This document shows positions 1 to 9,334 of a DNA stretch of 33,205 bases, in pieces (the stretch's first letter is position 1; each line of letters begins with the position of its first letter). The translations under genes were made by a program, and so were the position numbers. The notes beneath the pieces were generated by a model. The model searched no databases and was not told where the DNA came from. It was given only the letters and a program-made list of their open reading frames with translations. The DNA comes from Phoronis australis. Taxonomy: Eukaryota; Phoronida; Phoronidae. Where the stretch lies: assembly GCA_002633005.1 (NCBI GenBank), contig NMRA01000077.1, positions 1,044,792 to 1,077,996 on the forward strand. Reading direction: 5' to 3'.

Positions 1-149
1 TAATGCTGTGCTAATCTCGTATGTTGGTAAATTTGTTTTTAATTCTATGTTTCTGTGGTGCTTTAAGCAACTGGTGTATAGGATGTGCTTGTATTATGAA
101 GATTACTCACATTTTGCCCCTAGCCTATTGAGGAGACAATGACCATGCC

Positions 150-270
150 TTTCCATTTTGCAAAGTATGCCCTCTACTGGCCACTTTATGGTACCAATAA
201 ACAACCCTAGAAGGATACCGTATGCGGTGCAATTGTGGGCGCATTTCAACGCTCTGCGTTGCTCTTGTTT
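150..270 (+). mobile_element. 3' end of a Helentron-like copy
   Basis: The last monomer core (GCCCTCTACTGGCC, 169-182) is followed by AATAAACAACCCTAGAAGG, the subterminal motif TGTGGGCGCA (234-243), the stem-loop CAACGC-TCT-GCGTTG (247-261) and CTCTTGTTT. These match the tail of the 12.5 kb copy in order and spacing. Its 5' part lies outside the window or is lost. Confidence 0.65.
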
Positions 271-888
271 TTTTGATTTTCTCGAGAACCCGAAATGCTT
301 CAGAAGTTGTTCGCAACAGTAAAGAATGAAAAGCATGCCATTAATACCAAGTATGAGGCCGTGACATATCTCCGTGTCTGTGGCCGGCACTGTTCTGTTT
401 CAAAACACATTATTCTCACCCTAACCAATGTTTAATAAAACTGAAACAAAGTGTCTCTAAAGACTGCTTCAGTAGATACAATTTGTAATACCTTTGGAAT
501 GTTCGTGAGCGCAAATGTTTTGAGAAACTAGTAACAATAAATAAATCATACTGCATTGCCCACTTCAGATGCAATAAAACTAATGGACTGGGCACCCGGG
601 GCAGTGTGAGCCCATGCTAATTCATTGTTTGCTGACTGATACCTGTTGTGAAACAAGAACTCGATTTTATATGCTATGGTCAGGCGTTCCGGGAATATTC
701 ATTAGAGATATATGCCTTATTTGAATCATTGTTATAATTGTACTCCTTTGCCGTGTATGGTTCAGTGGAAGGGAACCTGGCTTCGCGGCCCCCGACAGGT
801 AAGTAGATTGCAATTTTGCGGTGTTTATATCAAAATATTCGCGTGCACATAATTTCTTTGGTTCACTAGTCTAGTTTTTCGTGACTGG
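271..888. other. No recognised feature
   Basis: AT-rich unique-looking sequence. The only item of note is a 33-nt open segment, 766-798, between an AG and a strong GTAAGT donor. Confidence 0.5.
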
Positions 889-1458
889 AAGTTTAATATT
901 CAACTTCGGCAGCCGACTAACTCAGCTGGTTTATGTTCGTGATGTCTCCTGTCCGGCAGCCAGCAATCGATGGGCTTACTCGGGTTCCGAGCCAATGGGT
1001 TAAAACTAGGGTTTTGTGTGTTTAGAACTGAAAAAATTTGCATGTCTGAAATTTCAATATAGTTATGCTCTCCTGTCTGTATTTTGCGGAATAGTAATTC
1101 TGATTTATCATGGAACAGATCCTCTTTAAGTTGGCATACCAAACTTTGTAAGCTACGGTACATTCAAAATTTCTATAAATCTGTAAAAGCGAAATAAATC
1201 AACTGGTTTGTTGAAAAATTAATGTATTTGTTATAGTTTTGCATTGAAATTTTAATGACTTATTGGTATAAAGCGATGAACTCAAGTGATTAGCTGACAC
1301 CAGTAAGCGTGTTGTAAACTACTGAACAGACTGTGTTAGAACCTATGACGTCATTGGTTAATTTCAACACCTCCGTCTGTCGTTTGGAATTACTGTTATC
1401 AAGTGGAACTACTCCGTATAAATTGATACAAATGTTTTTTTTTGGTGGCATTCTCCTT
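889..1458 (+). repeat. Dispersed repeat R1, copy 1
   Basis: Aligns by eye, with many substitutions and small indels, to 5092-5695 over its full length in the same orientation. Shared landmarks are GGTTCCGAGCCA, TTGGCATACC, AGCTGACACCAGTA and a 34-nt identical stretch (1346-1379) with TGACGTCATTGGTTAATT. No coding capacity and no terminal inverted repeat were seen. It could be an old LTR or a SINE/MITE-type element. Confidence 0.75.
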
Positions 1459-1597
1459 TAATCATATATTTTTCTCTGCAATTTGTAATATGAACTTCTT
1501 TTAGGAAAATGTTGTGTTGATGAGTAATTGGTAAAGGTCTTATTGTAAGTGGCAACTTTTTTCATTATCGTTCTGTTTTTAAGGCACCAAGACTTTT

Positions 1598-2030
1598 TTA
1601 TGCGCCCACATATAAATATGTAGGCACAAAATGCTGTCATCTCTCTCCGTCTGTCCAGCGTCTGAGGACAGCTGATGATTATCATTTTCAGACAGCTCCA
1701 ACTACAGTGGCTCTTTCTTTTTGTTTTTTTTTGTGTCAATGGCGGTATCTCCTAATCCCTGTGCAGGATCTTTGTTAAATTTGGCAAGTATTTTTTTTCA
1801 AGGTGACAACACGTGAATATGACTTCCAGACGGATCCAACAACTGCTGTCTACCTTAGTGGCACTTCAAATTTTTATTTATTTCTTTCTGTTTTCCTGTG
1901 CATCCTTGGAGTTCCTGGATGGAATTATATGAAATGTGATTACCGGGTAATAAATTTCTGTTAAAGAGGCGATGATATCTTTTAGTTTTCAGATGAATTT
2001 GACGAGATGCACACCACCCAGTAGCCCATT
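1598..2030 (+). mobile_element. 5' part of a Helentron-like copy, cut off by the next copy
   Basis: The head TATGCGCCCACAT (1599-1611) and GCTGTCATCTCTCTCCGTC are followed by about three degenerate monomers (cores near 1696, 1848 and 2007). The last monomer stops inside its core at 2030, where the head of the next copy starts directly. It has no tail of its own. Confidence 0.6.
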
Positions 2031-3270
2031 TATACGCCCACATATTTATATGTGGACTCATTATGCCGTCATCTCTGTCCGGCATCCGTCCGTCCAGCGT
2101 TCGGTGCTCTATCTCCAAAACCGTTTGACGTGCATTCTTATATGTTCCTTTCATGGATGGTACGGCATGAGTGATTATAGTTTTTTACTCTTACCTCTAT
2201 ATCTTCAAAGGTCCTCAACATATTTTCATAAAATTTGGCATATGGGCATCTATTAATGAGATGACGCTATCCTCCCGTTTTCGGATGGATTCAACGTAGT
2301 GGTCATTTGTGCTGTTTTCAAGTCTGTTTTTTGGCATCTACCACTCTATCAACCAAACCGCTCTAAGGATGATTGAGAAAATTGACATGTATATTCTTAC
2401 TATGAAGAGGACGACTGACAATGATTTTCTGATGATTTCAACTAATGTGGCGCCTCGTATTGGCAGTTTTGTTATTTTTGTGCCCATGGCTGTATCTCCT
2501 AACCCGTTGAGAGGATCTTTACTAAATTTAGTTGGTGTTTTTATATAATGTTGACAATGGATGACTACCAGTGTGCCTCCTAGTGGCAATTTTAATTTTT
2601 TACGTTTTTCCTCTGTATCTTCAAAGGTTCGCTGTGGATTTTCATAAAAATTTGGAATATAGGCATCTATTGGTGAGATGATGCTATCCTCCCGTTTTCA
2701 GATGGAATCAAGGTACTTTGCACCACCTAATGGCCATTTTTCCTGTTTTCGAGTTTTTTGGCTTCCTCCCCTTGATCAACCAAACCATTCCTATTATGAT
2801 TTTGAGAATTGGGGTGTATGTGCTCAGTGTGAAGAGCACGGTTGACCATAACGAATTCGACTACTGTGGCACCTCCTAGTGGTAGAATTGTTTTGCGCCC
2901 TTAGCTGCATCTCCTAAACACACCGCAGGATTTTTGTCAAATTAGGAATTGTATCTATATAAAACAATAGACGACGTCGTTTAGGCATATGCAATAAACT
3001 CTGTGCCCCATTATGGCAATTTCATTTTTTTTATTTCCTTTTGTTTCTCTGAAGTTGGTTAAATTTCTTTCTACTAAAGAAGCGATGACATGTTCTCATT
3101 TTCAGATGAATTGGACATTTTTGCACCATCTAATGGCTATTTTTATGAAATAAATAAACAACCCTAAAAGCAAGGTGTATGCCCCCTAGTGGCCGTTTTT
3201 TCTATGTTTTAATCTGTTTTTGGTGACTATCTCTATTGGCCAAGGCACTTTAAGAATCATGAAAATTGGT
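2031..3270 (+). mobile_element. Second Helentron-like copy, tail damaged
   Basis: The head motif TATACGCCCACAT (2031-2043) is followed by ATATGTGGACTCATTATGCC and CCGTCCGTCC. The body repeats the same monomers as the 12.5 kb copy, with motif cores near 2294, 2449, 2571, 2721, 2867, 3002 and 3121. The tail begins (AATAAACAACCCTAAAAG, 3151-3168) but breaks off into another monomer fragment at about 3178 (GCCCCCTAGTGGCC at 3181). The GTGGGCGCA motif and stem-loop are missing. The end point is approximate. Confidence 0.65.
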
Positions 3271-5091
3271 AAATTTGTTCCTAGTGGGAAGATCATTGTT
3301 GACACGCTTTTTGTATATTCAAACCAATGAAGTAGAAAGGTAATCGCTAGCACTACTTTCTCAACAGTGGTAGATGTTATTACACCAAAGTTGGTTTTCT
3401 CTGGCATTTGCACAGTTACAGCCTGAAATGTCGATAGTACAGTTTTGGTTTGATACATTTTAGATATTGCCAAAAAATAAAACTTGGCAACTTTGGTTCA
3501 TCTTGACAAATGGCCACTATTCCCAAGTGACCGTTGGCTTTAAATATGTTACAAACTGGTTTTCATCATTTTATTTTTAATGTTCCAGTTTAGTTTGTTT
3601 TGTTTGCTGCCGGGTTGCTTTCTTTTGATTTTATTTTTAAGCTTGAAGTGCCAAAACAGAGGCAGATTTTGATGGTCTGTGTAACGTAGGAATCCGCTCT
3701 CACCCACTGATCCACCTCATCTACTGATTGAATTTTCTCACTGACATTAAACCTAGCCGTATTTTATCCCCAGCTGATTGCCGTCATTTTCACAATCTTG
3801 CGAATATCAGTTTTTGGGTAGCGTGCTACTTCTCGAATAAAATAGTTCGACATCTGTGCTGTCTTAAAAGCTATTGGCATCTAATTTGGTCACCGTATGT
3901 TGTTTTCATTTGTCGTGGTGTAGTTTAGTTGTATACCATTTGAATAAACCATTTGATATCGTTAATTATGATCAGCGTTTTTAAATCCTCCAAGTATATC
4001 AATATGCACAGTCATTTCTTTTCAATCTGTAGCCATTGTTTGTGATTTGTAGCTCATTGGTTTACCAATTTTTATAAATCAGAAACCAAAACTGTTTTTT
4101 CCTGCTATATACCGTCGTAATGCTTATTTTTGATAAAAATTGTTGGTTTATGCATTTTGAAATTTAGCCAGTATGTGCTGGCACATATGTTTCCTTATTT
4201 GCCACTTAATTGGGCCCCACTCGCACTGGACAATGCAGTCATCAGAACTGTGTCCGACTCTGGCGCTGTGCTCTCTTTGATCCTCAGAGCACAGGTGAAA
4301 ATTCCAGCATATCTTTAGAAATAGGTGTTTTCCTTGTAAGAAAATTATTCACGGTGTGTTTTGCTTGTAAAAAAATATTCACAGCCTGGTGTATTTCTAT
4401 GAACACGACAACAGATGACGACGTTTGGACGTACTTGACTACCACTGAGCTCTGTGCTCCCAGTGCCAGTTTTAATTTTTTAGGGCTTAGCAAAATTAGT
4501 GTGTTCCTGTTGAGGACGGATTTGATGACTTGCTATGCACTCCTTGGAGCTATTTTAAGTTTAGTAGCATAACTGCATTTAGTGAGAATGTTTAAAGTAG
4601 TAATCATCCTCGTATCTGTGCTATATGTGATGGACACGGTGGGCGCATGTGTTACTCTTGTTACTCTTTTCCTTTTTTGCACTTTTCTGCTATCGTTTCC
4701 ACCGCTTTCAATGGCCTGTGTGCACAATGGTTTGTCACAAGTACTATGGGAAGCTGTATTACACTTGAGTGTGTAACACATTTTGTGTACCCATTTACAG
4801 TTTATGGAGATCGAAATGTTTGAGTTTATCTGGTGTTAAAGTATATAAACAGCAAGCCCTATTCAGACCATTTGAGGCAGTCAACACTTGTACAACTTTG
4901 TATGACACTGCAAGAGTTTAAATTATAATTAATAAAATCTGACAAAAATCTTTACATAACAAAATTTCATGGTGTCAACTAGCTTGATTAATCAAATGAC
5001 CAATCTACTTTGTCATTCTATCTTAAAAATTTTGCAACTCAATCTGTAAAGAAACAATTTAATTTGCTTAATAAAGACAATTTCGTAGCTG
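3271..5091. other. No recognised feature
   Basis: AT-rich sequence with short open frames of no recognisable family (including 4210-4572 on the + strand, which reads cysteine-rich at its start but resembles nothing I can name). Confidence 0.5.
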
Positions 5092-5695
5092 TAAGTTTAG
5101 TTTCGAACTTTGGCTGGTTTATGCTCATGATGTCTTCAGTCTGCCCGCGATGGGCCTGATTGGGTTCCGAGCCACTGGCTGGGATAGCAAGCGTTGTGTA
5201 TTTAGGACTGAAAAGATCGCAAATCTAAAGTTACAACACACAGCTATGTTCTCCTATCTGTATTTCACGGACGAATGATTTCAATTAATCACCGGACAGA
5301 CCCCAAACTCCCGCAACCAACCTTGGTCAATTGGCATACCGAAATTCAGTTGTTGGCTACGGTTCGTTCAAATACCTGAAATCTGTACCGTAATAGCGAA
5401 ATAAAATAACACATTAATTTTTGTTCAATAAGTAATGTATTAATAAGGGTTATACATCGAATTTTGATGATTTGTTGGTGAAAAACAATGAATTCAAGCG
5501 ATAAGCTGACACCAGTAGGCGTGTTGTGAACTGCTGAACAGATTGCATTCTAACCTCTGACGTCATTGGTTAATTTCAACACCTCCGTCTGCTGTCAGGT
5601 GTCAGGTAAAACAGCTGTACTTGCTGTTATCGAGTAGAACTACTCGATCTAAATTGATACAAATTAGGTTGCTTTTTGGGTGACATTCTCCTTCA
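5092..5695 (+). repeat. Dispersed repeat R1, copy 2
   Basis: Partner of 889-1458. The identical stretch lies at 5558-5591. This copy has an insertion after CCGTCTGC (TGTCAGGTGTCAGGTAAAAC) that copy 1 lacks, and it ends at GACATTCTCCTTC. The two copies are about 4.2 kb apart in direct orientation. Confidence 0.75.
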
Positions 5696-6216
5696 AGACA
5701 TGTATAGGTTATATTGATCAAAAGCAAGTTTTCATTGAATAATTAAATGGAAACTCACACTCGCGATGATTTCCCTTTTCTTAGCTTCTGCAATTCATCT
5801 CAGTTTGAGTTTAGAAAGCGAACTCTTGAAAATGTCCAGGTGGATTACAATGAAACTTTCCAGTTTTTATATTTATTCATCAATCTCAAAAACACTGTTA
5901 AATTTTTTGTTGAAGTCCTAGTTTTATAGTACTGTGCCATAGATCAATATGGCTGCTGTTTTTTTACAAAAATGCCTTATGTTTTGCAAGTTGATTTGGC
6001 TTAGAAATAAAACAAAATGGGTAATCAAAAATTCTTATCAGTGTTTTTGAGAGATATCAGCAAGTTTTCATTTTAAGAATATTTCATTAAAATAGACTAA
6101 ATGGTATTTGTAAGAATAAATTATATTTTTGTAATGCCTGACTTTTTTCTTTCAGAAAGTAATAATTTTACTAGTTGACTCATCCTAGTTTTTCTGGTAA
6201 TTGACATTGAATTAAA

Positions 6217-6374
6217 GCCACTGTATAACGGCCACTGTATAACGGCCACTGTATAACGGCCACTGTATAACGGCCACAGTATAACAGCCACTGTATAACG
6301 GCCACTGTATAACGGCCACTGTATAACGGCCACTGTATAACGGCCACAGTATAACGGCCACTGTATAACGGCCA
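6217..6374. repeat. 14-bp minisatellite, 11.3 units
   Basis: The unit is GCCACTGTATAACG. Units 5 and 10 carry CACAG instead of CACTG; unit 5 also ends ACA. Because three units make 42 bp, the minus strand has an open frame made only of the repeat (VIQWPLY-type), which is not a gene. Confidence 0.95.
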
Positions 6375-7084
6375 AATGACTATGGAACATGATACATATA
6401 TGTATCATTGATCAACACAAACATATCGTCTCTTTGTGTACTGACATTAACTAATTACGCCAATAACTATCGTATGATCCCATCAAAAACCCCATTTAGC
6501 GCCAAAAGAAACTTTATAATAAATAATAATAATACATAACTTTGTTTATACAGGATAAAAACATGTTAAGTGTAAAACTTTAGGTGGTGCTCGTACTAAT
6601 TGACACAAATGAAGTCATCATTGTGACCTGTACAGTCCGTTGCCACAGGAAACTCGCAGGTGTCCTCAGCTTCTGATAATCCCCAATACCTTATTTATAT
6701 GTGTATATAATATATATGTTCAAGGTATGACATTCTGGACTAGAAATTCCACGGGTGCTTCACTTTGGCCATCCATAGCAAACACAAAACTCAATAAATG
6801 TACACAAAACAGAGGTTCAACAAACCATGAGGAATAATTTCTCCCAATACCATCTATGGTGTCCTGCTCCACCGAGTTTGCAAGAAATTTGTGGTCAAAG
6901 CACAAAAATCTTTCCAAAAAGCCTGTCCGGAGCAACTCCCATGTCCCACACGAAGGTCAAGGACGGTACAGAATTATCCGATGAGTTACGGATGAACGGC
7001 AATTACCAATTTGTCACGGTATATTACGACATCGATAATGCCATACTTAGCCAGACCATTTTGTAACTATCCATAACTCATGGT

Positions 7085-7190
7085 ATTATGACTACCGTAT
7101 TCATCCTAATAACCGTCCAGGTCGCTTAGAAAAAAATCCTTTCACAGAGGGCGCTTATTGTAACCCAAGGCGGTTGAAACCCGGTCTCCG
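7085..7190. repeat. Possible short interspersed repeat
   Basis: ACCGTATTCATCCTAATAAC, GGTCGCTTAG and GAGGGCGCTTATTGTAACCC resemble a kind of short interspersed element I associate with animal genomes. No second copy in the window confirms it. Confidence 0.25.
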
Positions 7191-8182
7191 AAACGGATGA
7201 TTTCGGAAGCTAAGATTCATCATATTTACGCTCTGCAACCTATGACAGACTGTCTACAAAATTGTGTTGCATTGCTATCAAGCTTTGCTGTTAAATTAGA
7301 TCATTTTACAGAAAATTGTGCTGAAATCCCAGGGCGAAAACTCGCCGACTGATACAGAACTGCCTCGCAATTGTCGATATGGCAACTTGAATGTTTGAAT
7401 AAAAACAGTTTTAACTCAAGCAAATTACCTGAAATCCTGCATATAGTTTCCAAATAGCATCTCTAAGATTTTAAAGTTCCTGTGGAATCAGGATTAATGG
7501 CCGGTTAAGTCCAAATCTGTGCTAGAATGTGCCATCTATAATAGGCCTGCTCGGCAACACGAGAAAAATCACTGGACGAACACAGATGTTGTCACGTGAT
7601 GTTTATTTTGAAGTTTGTTTGCTTGTGTGAGTAAGCGAGCGCTTGCATGTCACCAGAGTTTAATTGCCAGAGTAAATGCAATCTAACCAACTATATGTTT
7701 ATTGTATCTCAAAGATTAGCACAAGCAGTAAAAGCAGAACGTGTTTTGTTCAGCACTACGGGTCTCATCTGCTAAAAAAGTTCGATAATTGTCTCCGTAA
7801 GGCCCATATTAGTCGCCGTGTGGCTGGATGCGTACGTGGCTGTTTGAGTTATTTTTGGGTGTAAGGGTGTGTTAGCATTCACGGTCAGTGGTCATTTTAT
7901 CGGATATTTGGCTTTAAAAATACCAATTATGATTAATTAAACAATCCATCTTAAAAATAACGCAAAAGTTTTTTATGGTATTAGAATCTGTCGGAAATTA
8001 GTATCAATATTTATTTCTTGCCGATGCTAAGTTACCCGTTCTGAATAGATACTGGTCTCGAAGATGTCTGCGATGACAGGTGTTTATCACTAGCTTCTTG
8101 GCCACGTGGTTTTAACACCAATTTTTTATTAGTTTTCCATTCATGGTTTTTGCATGTACAAAAAAATTGAAATCCTGTTGAG

Positions 8183-8449
8183 GAAGAAGATATGGAATCT
8201 GTACAGGATAGATTCAATCTTGTTGACGTGCGCTGTGTCTGTTCAAGACCAGATCATAGTGGTACACGTTCCTCACGAGACCAGCAAACTTACGTTCTTT
8301 TTAGAGTACCGCGGAAGTTTGATGTGTATGGTCATGGCTAAATACCAACGTATAGTGGCGACAAGGCTGGTGGTCTAGAAATTCCGCGCACAATGATTTT
8401 TTCAAAACTGCCAGATTTCGTTGACAAGTTACTGTGGAATTTTAGCACT
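8183..8449 (+). CDS. Candidate upstream exon with an in-frame stop, possibly of ANKAR
   Basis: One frame reads like protein from about 8171 to 8453 (start MESVQDRFNLVDVRC at 8192; later GGLEIPRTMIFSKLPDFVDK), but a TAA at 8339-8341 interrupts it after VYGHG. The text on both sides of the stop is in the same frame and looks coding. A donor GTAGGT at 8450 would end the exon in phase 0, which fits the phase-0 start of the exon at 9112; the stronger-looking GTAAGG at 8454 would not fit. The start at 8183 is a guess: AG dinucleotides at 8181, 8185 and 8188 all lack a good pyrimidine tract. I do not recognise a domain. It could be a real ANKAR exon carrying a nonsense allele or sequencing error, or a decayed coding fragment. 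Confidence 0.4.
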
Positions 8450-9111
8450 GTAGGTAAGGCATTTTTGGCATGTACACATTCATAGGCTAGGCGCTTACTC
8501 CAACAAAATCTGACAATGCGGGGATGGGGAGGGGGGGGGCCATTCTTGGGACATGGACGGTTATTAGGGCGAATATGGTATTACCTTGTTTTCTATACTT
8601 TGATCAGAATAGAGCTTTTAGGTGTTGTTTTGAGCTTGATAAACCATCTTTCTTGTCTCATTTTGCTTTGACGTTGGCTATTTTTGACCTGATAATGGAG
8701 TGCTAAGCAATTTCCAATTGATTTTTATCCCTGACTTTAAGTTCGTAGCCGTCGTTGAGTTTTGAAGTACACTGATGGGCCTGCATTCAGTTGATACTTA
8801 GCTATCTTGTGATTTTTCTGCATTTTGTAATCTAATAATTGCTGTATTCATGGTAAGGCAGATGAGTTTAAACTCATCATACCCATCACCTGGACAGGTT
8901 CATCAGAGTGCTTATTGGTATTGCTAATTCTCAAGCCTGGTTTTATGAATATTACATCAAGTCTTAAGATGTGTTTGAGGTCACATGTGAATTAAGTCAA
9001 CAGCAAAATCATTTTTAGCTGAAGTTGGGTAAAAGGAGCTCATGTAATTTTCTTATAGTAACAATTTTTCTTGATATGTTCAATTTGTAAGTCACATTTC
9101 CTCTGCTCCAG

Positions 9112-9334
9112 AATGTGCCAGTAGGTCTACGGGCTGCTGCTAAACGTGGTCTGGTTGCCATCTTTGCTACACTGACGCGGAAGTGTCCTCCATCCCGCCT
9201 GTCTAAGCAGGATGAAGCCGGCCTCAGTTTGGTTCACTATGCGGCGATGTACAACCGTCCCCAGATAATAGCATTACTTATTCTGCAATCCATGGATGTG
9301 AATGTGCGACGAAATAACAACATTCTGTCTACAG
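9112..9334 (+). CDS. ANKAR: ANKAR exon: first ankyrin repeats
   Basis: Residues 1-75 of the partial product. It opens phase 0 after a pyrimidine-rich acceptor ending CTCCAG at 9111, and ends one base into a Gly codon at donor GTAAAT (9335). The text PVGLRAAAKRGLVAIFATL forms a divergent ankyrin helix pair. It is followed by a canonical repeat with GLSLVHYAAMYNRPQIIALL (the L-HYAA and helix 2 signatures) and VNVRRNN for the hairpin loop. An ATG at 9113 lies in another frame, so translation does not begin here and upstream exons must exist. The following intron is the longest of the gene (9685 nt). Confidence 0.9.

Larger units (their letters stand above)
5696..8170. other. No recognised gene
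   Basis: Apart from the 14-bp minisatellite and the possible short repeat near 7085, only short open frames occur. The minus-strand frame 6720-6935 (KFLANSVEQDTIDGIGRNYS) reads somewhat protein-like but is unsupported. Confidence 0.45.

Noticed and set aside
766-798. Possible 33-nt microexon (WKGTWLRGPRQ) between an AG and GTAAGT
   Set aside because: In frame and with a strong donor, but too short to recognise and 8.3 kb from the first confident exon; no independent support.
6121-6408. 95-codon minus-strand open frame with VIQWPLY repeats
   Set aside because: Translation of the 14-bp minisatellite; no coding evidence outside the array.
8153-8378. Alternative + strand frame MYKKIEILLRKKIWNLYRID over the candidate upstream exon
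   Set aside because: Less protein-like than the frame containing VQDRFNLVDVRC and IFSKLPDFVDK, and it does not fit the phase of the 9112 exon.
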